DNA of 53,790 nucleotides from Actinomycetota bacterium (lineage in GTDB: Bacteria; Actinomycetota; Actinomycetes; Propionibacteriales; Propionibacteriaceae). The notes below the pieces were generated by a model. The model saw only the letters and a program-made list of their open reading frames with translations, searched no databases and was not told where the DNA came from. This document shows positions 26,136-33,975 of the stretch, piece after piece. Location: assembly GCA_020161015.1 (NCBI GenBank), contig JAIUOT010000048.1, positions 1 to 53,790 on the forward strand, in the 5' to 3' direction. Within the stretch, counting starts at the first letter, position 1; every line of letters starts with the position of its first letter. Position numbers and translations under genes: made by a program.

Positions 26136-26435
26136 TCAGCCGGCGAGCGCGCGCAACTCCCGGGCGAGCCGGGCGCCGTCGGGATGATCGCGGACGGCCT
26201 GCACGGCCGTGAGCCCGCCACGGAGGGCCCGTCCGGCCTGGGCCGGCGTCCACTCGGCCGCAGCGAGAGCCGCGGCCAGCTGTGGCTCGTCCGCGCCCAC
26301 CCCCGCGGTCAGCCACTGGGCGGTCTCGGCCGGCCCGAAGCCGTGCCCCTGCCAGCCCCAGGCGAGTTCCTCGAGTTGCCGCAGCCCGAACTCCCGCAGC
26401 ATCCTCTCCAGCTCGCGATACCCGTCAACAACCAT
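26136..26435 (-). CDS. Small protein of unknown function, paralogue of 40123-40419
   Basis: 99 aa, acidic, alanine-rich, probably all helical, no membrane segment or signal. It shares with the island protein at 40123 the pattern LRQL...W.G.G..P.E...W..AG, DEP, AAALAAAEWTP.QAGR, VQAVR.HP and ARELRA.AG over the full length. AEWTPAQAGR resembles repeat units seen in other actinobacterial helical proteins, but I do not recognise a function. ATG at 26435 with a G-rich stretch ahead. Confidence 0.8.
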   Translation of the reverse strand: MVVDGYRELERMLREFGLRQLEELAWGWQGHGFGPAETAQWLTAGVGADEPQLAAALAAAEWTPAQAGRALRGGLTAVQAVRDHPDGARLARELRALAG

Positions 26436-26629
26436 GACCAGCTACCCCCCCGAATAGCGAACCAGCTGAGCGTAGCGCGCCGCGGGACGGGCGCGTAGCG
26501 GGGCGGGCCTGCCGTCCGCATGTCGGCGCCCGCGTCCATCGCCGGTGATGCGCAGGATCGCCAGCGGACAGCCGGGCCCGGGAATAGCCTGAAGGGGATT
26601 CCGGGCTCGCATCGAAGGGGATGGGAAGC

Positions 26630-27016
26630 ATGGCCACGAGTGTCAAGCAGATGATCGAGGCGGCGGACGCGGTGGTGCCGCGGATCACGCCACAGGTGGC
26701 GCAGGAGCTGATGATGGCCGGTGACGTCCTCGTCGTCGACGTCCGCGACGCCCCGGAGGTCGCACGGGAGGGGAAGGTCGCCGGGGCGATCAACATCTCC
26801 CGCGGCCTGCTCGAGTTCAGGGCCGACCCGGCCAGCGCGTCCCACGACCCGCAGTTCCGCACCGACCGTCCGGTGATCGTCTACTGCGCCTCCGGCGGGC
26901 GGTCGGCACTCGGCGGCAAGGCGCTGAAGGAGCTCGGCTTCGAGACGGTGTACAACCTCGGCGGGTTCAAGGCCTGGGCCGAGGCCGGCGGCCCCGTCGA
27001 CCAGCCGACCGCCTGA
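26630..27016 (+). CDS. Rhodanese-like sulfurtransferase
   Basis: 128 aa, single rhodanese domain. VVDVRDAPEVAREGKVAGAI is the CH2A-type motif, and the catalytic cysteine lies in VIVYCASGGRSA. NLGGFKAWAEAGGP closes the fold. Transfers sulfane sulfur to cyanide or protein acceptors. Start at 26630 is preferred for the G-rich sequence upstream; the ATG at 26621 would add three residues. Faces the membrane protein at 27245. Confidence 0.92.
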   Translation: MATSVKQMIEAADAVVPRITPQVAQELMMAGDVLVVDVRDAPEVAREGKVAGAINISRGLLEFRADPASASHDPQFRTDRPVIVYCASGGRSALGGKALKELGFETVYNLGGFKAWAEAGGPVDQPTA

Positions 27017-27180
27017 CGTCCTCACCGTTCGGACCGCCCCCGCGCCGAGGGCCAGCCCACAGCACCGAGGACCAGCCCTCAGGTCGAGGGCCGGCACCGG
27101 CGTCCTGGCCCTCGGCGACAACGCTGGCCCTCGGCGACGCGGAGGGATGCCGGGACGCCGGCGTCCGGGGCCCGGACGGC

Positions 27181-27218
27181 GCGACGCCGGCGGTGACGTG
27201 AGCCACCGCCGGCGTCGC
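27181..27218. terminator. Hairpin between convergent rhodanese and membrane-protein genes
   Basis: Perfect 15-bp stem (27181-27195 with 27204-27218) and 8-base loop, 26 bases past the stop of the minus-strand gene. Upstream, 27040-27136 holds several direct and inverted copies of CGAGGGCCAGC, which could form a further weak hairpin. Confidence 0.65.
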
Positions 27219-27244
27219 AGGGAGGACCGGATGCCCGAAGGCGA

Positions 27245-27817
27245 TCAGGCGAGGACCTCGCCCTCCGCGCTCTTCGCGTGCCGGATCCCGAGGAACGCGA
27301 GCACCGCCAGCACGATCGCGCCGACGATGGCCACACCGGCGGCGATCGCGGCCACGGTGGCCATGGTGCCGAAGGCGTAGGCGGTCAGCAGCATGCTGCG
27401 CAGGGTGTTGCCCATGAACAGCGTCTGGCGGAGGTCACCCATCTGCTTCACCACGGCCGGGTCGGCATTGGTGTCCTTGCTGAGGGCCATGTACTCGCCG
27501 CTGACCTCCTCATAGGTCTTGCCACCGGAGGCGGCGTTCATGTGCGCGAGGATGTAGTGGTCGGCGAACGCCTTGGCCTGGGCTCCGTTCACGAGGGGCT
27601 GGCCGGCGAACGGCGCCAGCGCCTCCTGGTCGGCCGGGGCGAGCTTCGCGAAGGCCGGCTGCTCGGGCATGGTGATCTTCTGGGCCGACAGCTGGTCCGA
27701 CACCTGGTTCGTGATGAACGAGCTGGCGAAGGCCAGCAGGCCACCCGCGAGCAGCAGCACGGCCGCCAGGGCCAGGCCGATCCAGGAGACCAGTCGGTCA
27801 AGGGCACTGCGCTTCAT
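27245..27817 (-). CDS. Actinobacterial membrane protein, two transmembrane helices
   Basis: 190 aa. An N-terminal helix (about residues 12-34) and a C-terminal one (about 150-175) flank an extracytoplasmic region with PEQPAFAKL, ADHYILAHMN and YMALSKDTNADPA. No enzymatic motif is visible. It is divergent from a TetR gene, with tandem palindromes between them, so expression is probably under that repressor. Confidence 0.85.
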   Translation of the reverse strand: MKRSALDRLVSWIGLALAAVLLLAGGLLAFASSFITNQVSDQLSAQKITMPEQPAFAKLAPADQEALAPFAGQPLVNGAQAKAFADHYILAHMNAASGGKTYEEVSGEYMALSKDTNADPAVVKQMGDLRQTLFMGNTLRSMLLTAYAFGTMATVAAIAAGVAIVGAIVLAVLAFLGIRHAKSAEGEVLA

Positions 27818-28001
27818 ATCTCTCCAATCGGGGGATGAGTGGTGGCTGCCGGGACGGCGTCAGGACGCCGGGGGACGGGAGCCAGGGGGACGACCACCGG
27901 GAGCGCGGTTCTCGCCAGAGCCGGGGACGCCGGGACGGCCTACCGGGAGGTCTCCGGTCCGCGATGCCCTGAGAGTCACGAGAGGTCCGATCCGCGAGCA
28001 G

Positions 28002-28029
28002 CTAGTGGTCACTAGCTAGTGAACACTAA
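28002..28029. promoter_or_regulatory. Tandem TetR-type operators
   Basis: CTAGTGGTCACTAG (28002-28015) and CTAGTGAACACTAA (28016-28029) abut head to tail; each is CTAGTG-NN-CACTAG with one mismatch in the second. They lie in the divergent region between the membrane-protein gene (27817) and tetR (28085). Confidence 0.75.
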
Positions 28030-28058
28030 GACAGCCAAGGTGGCAAATCTACGTAGCT

Positions 28059-28073
28059 GTTAACATCGTTAAC
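28059..28073. promoter_or_regulatory. Second dyad just upstream of tetR
   Basis: GTTAAC-ATC-GTTAAC, a dyad 11 bases before the tetR start and touching its ribosome-binding site GGAGGTGG. It may be an additional operator or part of the promoter. Confidence 0.4.
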
Positions 28074-28084
28074 GGAGGTGGGGA

Positions 28085-28705
28085 ATGGCCGTCGGCACCC
28101 GGGACCGCATCCTCGATGCGGCAGCGGCCGTCGTCGTGCGCGACGGCTCGAAGGGGCTCACCACCAAGGCGATCGCCGCAGAGGCCGGGCTCACCGAGCC
28201 GGCGCTCTACACCTACTTCGACAGCAAGGATGCACTGTGCGTGGCGATCGCGCGCGAGCGCATCCCGTGCCACCGGGAGCTCGCCGCACGGATCACCGCG
28301 CAGGTGGGCACGGGCACGGTCCTGGGCAACCTCCGCGCACAGGCCGGCGACGTGCTGCGCTACTTCCTGGCCGCGATCCCCTTCGAGATCATGTTCTGGG
28401 CCGACCCCCGGCTCCGCGCAGCAGGCCGGGACTCGACCCGCGCTCCGGACCTGCTCCCGCCGGCGATGGAGCGGTACCTGCGGGGGGAGGAGGCCCTGGG
28501 ACGCGTCCCCGCGGGGCGCCCGCTGCGCGCCGTGGCCGACGGGATCGTCGGGGCGCTGTTCCAGCGCGCGTTCGCGGTGACCTTCGCCGAGGAGTCCCTC
28601 CGCTGCGAGGAGGCCGACCCCCTGCTCACGCAGGTCACGGACCTGGCGGCCGCGGCCCTCGACCTGGACGGAGCCGATCCGTCGCGGCCGGGCTCACCCT
28701 CCTGA
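28085..28705 (+). CDS. TetR-family transcriptional regulator
   Basis: 206 aa. N-terminal DNA-binding domain (about residues 5-50): RDRILDAAAAVVVRDG, then TTKAIAAEAGLTEPALYTYF, the diagnostic TetR helix-turn-helix. The ligand-binding domain is not similar to a subfamily I recognise. ATG at 28085 follows GGAGGTGG. Likely represses itself and the divergent two-helix membrane protein. Confidence 0.93.
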   Translation: MAVGTRDRILDAAAAVVVRDGSKGLTTKAIAAEAGLTEPALYTYFDSKDALCVAIARERIPCHRELAARITAQVGTGTVLGNLRAQAGDVLRYFLAAIPFEIMFWADPRLRAAGRDSTRAPDLLPPAMERYLRGEEALGRVPAGRPLRAVADGIVGALFQRAFAVTFAEESLRCEEADPLLTQVTDLAAAALDLDGADPSRPGSPS

Positions 28706-28752
28706 CCTGCCCCGATTTCGGGATGACCATCGCGCGGGTGTAGGAGATATCG

Positions 28753-29154
28753 GTGAACACCACCGACCACAGCCTGGACACCCTCGTCGCCTCCTTCGCC
28801 GCCGACTTCCTCCGTCTCGCAGAGCCCGGCCTGGCCGATCGCCTGCTGGCCGACCCTCTCCTCGTCCTCGGCCCGCAGGGCACCGCCCCGGTTCCTCGCG
28901 AGGCCTTCCTGGCAGCGGTCGGCGCCCGAGCGTCGCGGGTCGGCGAGGCCACGGACGCCGAGACGACGCTGGTGGGCGCCAGCGGGCAGGCCCTGGGCGA
29001 GCGGATGGTGATCGCCACGCTCCGCTGGGAGTTCCGGCTCGGCACCACCACGGCACCGCTCGTCAGTGACGTCCTGCTCCAGCGCGAGGGCACCGACGGG
29101 CTGCGCTGCGTGGCCTACCTGCCCCGGACGAACGTGCTCGACCACCTGCCCTGA
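28753..29154 (+). CDS. SnoaL/NTF2-like small protein
   Basis: 133 aa. Predicted cone-shaped alpha+beta fold: helix LDTLVASFAADFLRL, the LLADPLLVLGPQG region, and strands MVIATLRWEFRL and APLVSDVLLQRE. NTF2-like proteins serve as small enzymes or binding proteins; no catalytic residues can be assigned. GTG at 28753 with AGGAG upstream. It follows tetR by 47 bases and may be co-transcribed. Confidence 0.8.
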   Translation: MNTTDHSLDTLVASFAADFLRLAEPGLADRLLADPLLVLGPQGTAPVPREAFLAAVGARASRVGEATDAETTLVGASGQALGERMVIATLRWEFRLGTTTAPLVSDVLLQREGTDGLRCVAYLPRTNVLDHLP

Positions 29155-29193
29155 GACAGCAGGACGGCCGGACGTCTCCGTCCGGCCGTCAGC

Positions 29194-29406
29194 TCAGTCC
29201 TGGTCCTTCTTGCGCTTCTTGCGCTTCTTGCGGGCCTTCGCCCACGCGAGCACCTTCTTCTCGTCCCACAGCGGCGTCCGGGCGTCGGCCCACAGCTCCT
29301 TGGGTGCGTGGAACTCCTTGCCGTTCTTGCGCTCCTTGGACATCGCCGAGCGGAACTGCTCCTTGGGGATGCCCACCAGCTCGGCCGCCTGCGACGTCGT
29401 CAACAC
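29194..29406 (-). CDS. Small basic putative DNA-binding protein
   Basis: 70 aa. TSQAAELVGIPKEQFRSAM looks like an excisionase/MerR-type helix-turn-helix, and the tail KARKKRKKRKK is extremely lysine/arginine-rich. GTG at 29406 lacks a clear ribosome-binding site. Function not recognised. Confidence 0.7.
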   Translation of the reverse strand: MLTTSQAAELVGIPKEQFRSAMSKERKNGKEFHAPKELWADARTPLWDEKKVLAWAKARKKRKKRKKDQD

Positions 29407-29439
29407 AGACCGAAGACTACTGTCCCGAGGGCCCCGGCT

Positions 29440-29637
29440 TCAGAGTTCGGAATGAGGGGACTCGAGGACGTCGAGGATCGTCACCATGTGTTGCGGCGAG
29501 TCCCATCGCGACACATCGCCCGTGACGATGTGGAAGAACCCCTTGATTGCGCCGATTGCTGCAGCCATCCCAGCCCCCTTTCGCGTCCTGATCTCGTTGA
29601 GGAGCTTCAGCTTAGCATCGCTAGAGATGCCAAACAA
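29440..29637 (-). CDS. Small unknown ORF below a tandem dyad
   Basis: Up to 65 aa from a TTG at 29637. That start would lie in the loop of the inverted repeat at 29610-29658, which is odd. An internal ATG at 29568, preceded by AAAGGGGGC, gives a 42-aa peptide (MAAAIGAIKGFF...) and is better supported. No family recognised. Confidence 0.4.
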   Translation of the reverse strand: MFGISSDAKLKLLNEIRTRKGAGMAAAIGAIKGFFHIVTGDVSRWDSPQHMVTILDVLESPHSEL

Positions 29638-29658
29638 GCATCCCTAGCGATGCTAAGC
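29610..29658. promoter_or_regulatory. Tandem 16-bp dyads within a 21-bp inverted repeat
   Basis: Arms 29610-29630 and 29638-29658 match at 20 of 21 positions around CAAACAA. Each arm itself contains the palindrome GCATC-N-CTAG-N-GATGC (29615-29630 and 29638-29653), 23 bases apart. This is the design of a two-dimer operator more than of a terminator. Confidence 0.65.
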
Positions 29659-29737
29659 AACCCCCCGCTCCCTGGACGCGTCGCCCCGACACCCCCTCGC
29701 CGACCCGGTCTCGACCACCCGGGGCGCCACGGAAAGG

Positions 29738-31426
29738 TCAGCGATGGCGGCGCTCGAGGCGGAGCGCCGCCACGAGGCCCAGCGCGATGAACGCCGCGGC
29801 GACCCACAGCACCGCGCCCACGCACTGGGCGAACGCGATCGACAACTGGTCGGCCACCGCAGGGCCGAGTGCGCCGAAGTAGCCGCCGGTGCCCTTGGCC
29901 CGGATCATCGCGATCACCGCGCCGGCTGTCCCGGTCATGTAGTCGACCATGGTCAGCGCGTCGTCGGCACTCACCCCGGGGACCAGCGCGAGCCGCGCCG
30001 GCACCGTCACCGCGAAGCCCACCGACAGGGTGGTGCCGGCCAGCGCCGCGCCCAGGGCCGACCCCAGCTGGCGGACGGTGCTCTGGGTGGCGGAGGCCAC
30101 GCCGGACTGTGCCACCGGCACACCGGCCAGCACGACCGACGTCAGCTGGGCTGCGGCCAGGCCGAGTCCCAGCCCGTAGGCGGCCAGGATGCCGCCGAGC
30201 ACCCAGGCCGCGGGCTGCGCCGGGACCGCGACGGCCCCCACCACGGCCGCGACGAGTTCGATCGCGAGGCCGAGGGTCACCACGCGAGGCGCGCCGAGCC
30301 GCGCGGACAGCGCTCGTGCCCGCGCGCCGGCGAGGAAGGCGCCGATCGCCATCGCGGCGAGAACCCAGCCCGCCTCCAGCACCGACAGGCGCATGGCGTA
30401 GACCAGGTAGAGCGGCAACCCCAGGAGGAGGGCGAATTCCCCCACCGCGACCACGCCCGCTGCCAGGTTGCCCCAGGCGAAGGCCGGCACCTGGAACAGC
30501 GAGAGGTCGAGGACCACCGCCCGGCCGGCACGGGCGCGGCGCGCCTCGACGGCGAGGAAGCCGGCGGTCGCGGCCAGCCCGGCCAGGAGGGCGGGCAACA
30601 CCGGGGACACCGGCGCACCGGACGGCCAGGGCAGGCCGAGGACCGTGACCTCGCCCACCGGCCGGACCCAGCCCAGCGACGGTCCCTCGATGAGACCGAA
30701 CACCACCAGGGCGAGCCCGGACGCGCTCAGCAGCAGCCCCCACCCGTCGAACCCGTCCCCGGCAGCACCGCGCGTCTCCGGCACCGCGATGAGGGCGAGG
30801 ACCACCACGACCGCGGCCACCGGCAGGTTGACGAGGAAGACCCAGCGCCAGTCGAGCGCGGTCGTCAGCCAGCCACCGAGCAGGGGGCCGACCGCTGCCG
30901 CAGCGGCCATCACCGCTCCCCACAGGCCGAAGGCGAGCGCGCGGCTGCGTCCCCGGAACATCGCGTTCAGGTTGGAGACGGTCGCCGGCAGGATCATCGC
31001 GCCGCCGACGCCCTGCACGCACCGTGACCAGATCAGCTCCCCGGCGTCCTGCGCGCCTGCCGCGGTCAGGCTGGCCGCGGCGAAGACCACCACGCCGGTC
31101 ACCAGGAGCAGCCGCCTGCCGTGGCGATCACCGAGGCGGCCGAAGGTCAGCAGGAGCGCGGCGACCACCACCGGGTAGACGCTGTTGATCCACTGCGCGT
31201 CGCTGAGCCCCAGGTCGAGGTCGTCGAGGATCGCCGGCAGCGCAACGCCGACGACGGTGCCGTCGAGGACGATCATCGCCAGCGCCGCCGCCAGCGCCGC
31301 GAACCCGAGCAACGGACGGGTGGCGCCGGGACCGGCGTCCCCCGCCGGGAGCTCGGCCGGCCGGCCCCCCGCGGGCGCGGGGAGCGCGGGCTCCGGCGAG
31401 GGGTCAGCCCAGCGGACCGAGCGCAT
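29738..31426 (-). CDS. MFS drug exporter, DHA2 (EmrB/QacA) type, 14 TM
   Basis: 562 aa. After a Pro/Ala-rich cytoplasmic N terminus the first helix carries LDGTVVGVALPAI (DHA2 motif D1). GRLGDRHGRRLLL is motif A, and GAVMAAAAAVGPLLGGWL is motif C of proton-drug antiporters. Fourteen hydrophobic segments can be counted. It probably exports a hydrophobic or cationic compound, or serves as an actinobacterial natural-product exporter. No adjacent TetR; the tandem dyad at 29610 is downstream. Confidence 0.92.
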   Translation of the reverse strand: MRSVRWADPSPEPALPAPAGGRPAELPAGDAGPGATRPLLGFAALAAALAMIVLDGTVVGVALPAILDDLDLGLSDAQWINSVYPVVVAALLLTFGRLGDRHGRRLLLVTGVVVFAAASLTAAGAQDAGELIWSRCVQGVGGAMILPATVSNLNAMFRGRSRALAFGLWGAVMAAAAAVGPLLGGWLTTALDWRWVFLVNLPVAAVVVVLALIAVPETRGAAGDGFDGWGLLLSASGLALVVFGLIEGPSLGWVRPVGEVTVLGLPWPSGAPVSPVLPALLAGLAATAGFLAVEARRARAGRAVVLDLSLFQVPAFAWGNLAAGVVAVGEFALLLGLPLYLVYAMRLSVLEAGWVLAAMAIGAFLAGARARALSARLGAPRVVTLGLAIELVAAVVGAVAVPAQPAAWVLGGILAAYGLGLGLAAAQLTSVVLAGVPVAQSGVASATQSTVRQLGSALGAALAGTTLSVGFAVTVPARLALVPGVSADDALTMVDYMTGTAGAVIAMIRAKGTGGYFGALGPAVADQLSIAFAQCVGAVLWVAAAFIALGLVAALRLERRHR

Positions 31427-31515
31427 GTCCGGCCGGGATCGGAGTGCGGAGTCTCATGGCGTCGACGCTACGGACACCGGTGATGGGCACGCCCTAAGCC
31501 AGGGTCAAGTCCACC

Positions 31516-32514
31516 TCAAGCAGGCAGGCCGGTGAACGCGCCGGTGCCGCCCTGCTCGATCACGGCGGCCGCCACCTGCGTGGCGAAGCGGAGCGCGTCC
31601 TGCGGTCCGCGTCCCCGCCGCAGGGCGGCCAGCAGGCCCGCCGTGGCGGCGTCCCCCGCACCCACGGTCGTGGCGATGCGCCGCACCGGGGCGGGCGGCA
31701 GGGCGAGCCGGACCCCCGCCCATGCCGACAGGTCACCGCCGTAGCGCGCGAGTCGTCCGAGCCGGTCCCGGCCCGCGACGCCCAGCAGCACGCCGTGCTC
31801 GCCCGCGCTGAGCATCACGACGCCGGCTCCCCACCCCAGAAGCTCCTCGACCAGTGCCCGACCCCGGGACGGGTCCCAGGACGCATCGAGGCCGAGCGGG
31901 CTGGCCAGGTCGTCGTAGCTGGGGGTGAGCACGTCGACCGACGGCAGCGCGGCCCGCAGGAACGCCGGCCAGTCCACCGCCGCCGCCTCCGAGCGCGGGT
32001 CGACCCACGCCAGGTCGAGGCTGGTGACCAGCCCCTCGCCCGCGGCGCGGGCCAGGAAGCCGGCCAGGCCCGCGCCCTGGTCGGCGCACACCCCCGGCAT
32101 CAGGGACGGGTAGCCGAAGTGCACCAGGTCGAGGCCGTCCAGCCCCACCTCGTCCAGGCGCAGCGCGGCGTTGGCCCCGGGGTGGTGCCAGAACGTCCGG
32201 TCGGTCGCGGGCGGCTCCACCACGATCGTGTAGCCGGTGGCCCGGTCGCACAGCTGCGGGCGGAACTCGAAGCCGGCCAGGCCCGCGAACCGGTCGATGA
32301 CGATCCGCCCGAAGTCGTCCCCGCCGATGGCCGCCGTGCCCACGACCGGCACGCCGAGGACGGCGAGCACGCGTCCGGTGTTGCCCACCGCACCGCCGAG
32401 CGCGACCGCCGCCGGCCCCACCTGGGCGAGCACACCGGGGCGGAGGACGGGTGGCCCGGGCAGCTGTGGGGTGATGTCGACAGTGAGGTGCCCGACGACG
32501 GCCACTCCTGCCAT
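31516..32514 (-). CDS. PfkB-family carbohydrate kinase
   Basis: 332 aa. N-terminal GGAVGNTGRVLAVLG and C-terminal anion hole TTVGAGDAATAGLLAAL (catalytic aspartate) are ribokinase-family motifs. Substrate not evident. ATG at 32514 is preferred to the GTG at 32517 because GGAGGGG lies just upstream. It follows sepX by 40 bases and may be the last gene of the glp-rimJ-sepX operon. Confidence 0.9.
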   Translation of the reverse strand: MAGVAVVGHLTVDITPQLPGPPVLRPGVLAQVGPAAVALGGAVGNTGRVLAVLGVPVVGTAAIGGDDFGRIVIDRFAGLAGFEFRPQLCDRATGYTIVVEPPATDRTFWHHPGANAALRLDEVGLDGLDLVHFGYPSLMPGVCADQGAGLAGFLARAAGEGLVTSLDLAWVDPRSEAAAVDWPAFLRAALPSVDVLTPSYDDLASPLGLDASWDPSRGRALVEELLGWGAGVVMLSAGEHGVLLGVAGRDRLGRLARYGGDLSAWAGVRLALPPAPVRRIATTVGAGDAATAGLLAALRRGRGPQDALRFATQVAAAVIEQGGTGAFTGLPA

Positions 32515-32554
32515 CACACCCCTCCGTTCGGCGGACCCGCTGCGGCGCGGACGC

Positions 32555-33283
32555 TCAGCCCACGTCCTCCTGCGCCTCCGGCTCGGCCTCCGTCGCCTCG
32601 ATCGGGTCGGCGGTGACGGGGATCCGTCCCGGCGTCGCCACGGGGGCGGTCAGGTCGATGGTGCGGACGGTGCGGGGGGCGAGGGGCTTGGACACGTAGG
32701 TGGGACGGGTGATCGGGATCGGGTCCCACAGCGACGACACGGGGGTCACCGGCACGCTGAGCTCGATCGAGTGCTCGTGCTCGGCCGACTCGGCGGGGCT
32801 CAGCGAGATCGCGACCGTCTGCTCGTCGGGGCACTCCCTGATCGCGGCCGCGCGCCGGGCCAGGTCCGCGCGCATCGCGCGGACGCTGAACCGGGCGATG
32901 ACAAGGAACGTCGCGATCAGCACCGACGGGATCACCGCTGCCCACCAGGCGCCGATGCCGACCGCGGCCAGCACGGCCACGATCAGCTGGACGACCAGCA
33001 GGAAGATCAGGACCCGGCGGCGCCGCTGGGCCGCCTCACGGTCACGCAGGTGCAGCTCGCGCAGCTGGGCGCGGCGCGTCAGCGGGGTCGACACGGTCGC
33101 CGTCCCGGCATCCGCCTCGGCCAGCGACGTCCCGCTCCGGACGATCGTCACCGCGGGGCTGAAGGGGATCTCACCCACCGCCTCGTCGGCCAGGTCGTCG
33201 CCCCGGTGGTGCAGAAAGTAGGGCACGAGGTACATCAGCCAGGCGGCAGCGATCACTGCGAAGATCAGCCCGGTCGTACCCAC
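32555..33283 (-). CDS. sepX: SepX/GlpR-like divisome membrane protein
   Basis: 242 aa. TM1 at the N terminus (GLIFAVIAAAWLMYLVPYFL) is followed by a cytoplasmic stretch, a second hydrophobic pair (about residues 92-135) and a proline-rich acidic tail. In Streptomyces SepX stabilises the divisome, and in Corynebacterium the homologue GlpR is the membrane receptor for the gephyrin-like protein Glp. The gene order glp-rimJ-this gene is the conserved one. GTG at 33283 gives the usual family N terminus; an ATG at 33313 is the alternative. TACGGT at -13 of the GTG suggests a leaderless start. Confidence 0.85.
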   Translation of the reverse strand: MGTTGLIFAVIAAAWLMYLVPYFLHHRGDDLADEAVGEIPFSPAVTIVRSGTSLAEADAGTATVSTPLTRRAQLRELHLRDREAAQRRRRVLIFLLVVQLIVAVLAAVGIGAWWAAVIPSVLIATFLVIARFSVRAMRADLARRAAAIRECPDEQTVAISLSPAESAEHEHSIELSVPVTPVSSLWDPIPITRPTYVSKPLAPRTVRTIDLTAPVATPGRIPVTADPIEATEAEPEAQEDVG

Positions 33284-33342
33284 ACCCGAACCGTATTCGG
33301 CGCGCGGTCGCATCCGGCCCACCCGGGGCGGAGTGTCGAGGA

Positions 33343-33966
33343 TTAGCCGCGCTCGCGCCGTCCGGCCTCGTACCTGGCGAGCACGCCGCCGGGGTGGTCC
33401 TCGGGGCTGAGGACGAACACGTCGTGGTCGCGCCAGGCACCGTCCACGTGCATGTAGCGCTCGCGGCGTCCCTCGTAACGCGCGCCGAGCTTGCGCACCA
33501 CGGCGAGGCTGTTGGCGTTCTCGGGACGGATCGCGATCTCGATGCGGTGCAGGCAGAGCACGTCGAAGCAGTAGTCCGCGGCCATCGCGACGGCGGTGGG
33601 GATGATCCCGCGGCCCGCCCAGCGCGGGTCCACCCAGTAGCCGACGTGCGCCCAGCACGCCGAGCCACGGGTGATGCCGGAGACCGTCACCTGGCCGGCG
33701 AACACCGGCTTGCCCCCCTCAGGGGTGTACTCGACGGCCCACGGCAGCATCTGCCCGCGGCGCGCCCTGCGGCCGAACACGGTGACGAGCTGCGCGAAGC
33801 TCATGCTGGGCTCGGGCGAGCTGGGCGGCCTGCTGGAGTCCCAGGGACGGAACCAGGACGGCGAGAGCTGCCGGATGCGCGCCCACTCCGCCTCGTCCCT
33901 GCGACGCAGCGGACGCAGGGTGACCGGGGGGTGCTCCAGGCGCACCGGCCAGGACGGTCCCGCCAT
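33343..33966 (-). CDS. rimJ: GNAT acetyltransferase, RimJ/RimL type
   Basis: 207 aa. VTLRPLRRRDEAEWARIR begins the fold. GYWVDPRWAGRGIIPTAVAMAADYCF is the acetyl-CoA-binding motif A, and LHRIEIAIRPENANSLAVVRKLG is the RimJ hallmark. Acetylates protein N-terminal amines or small amines. Nine bases separate it from the glp stop. Confidence 0.93.
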   Translation of the reverse strand: MAGPSWPVRLEHPPVTLRPLRRRDEAEWARIRQLSPSWFRPWDSSRPPSSPEPSMSFAQLVTVFGRRARRGQMLPWAVEYTPEGGKPVFAGQVTVSGITRGSACWAHVGYWVDPRWAGRGIIPTAVAMAADYCFDVLCLHRIEIAIRPENANSLAVVRKLGARYEGRRERYMHVDGAWRDHDVFVLSPEDHPGGVLARYEAGRRERG

Positions 33967-33975
33967 CGACGGCGT

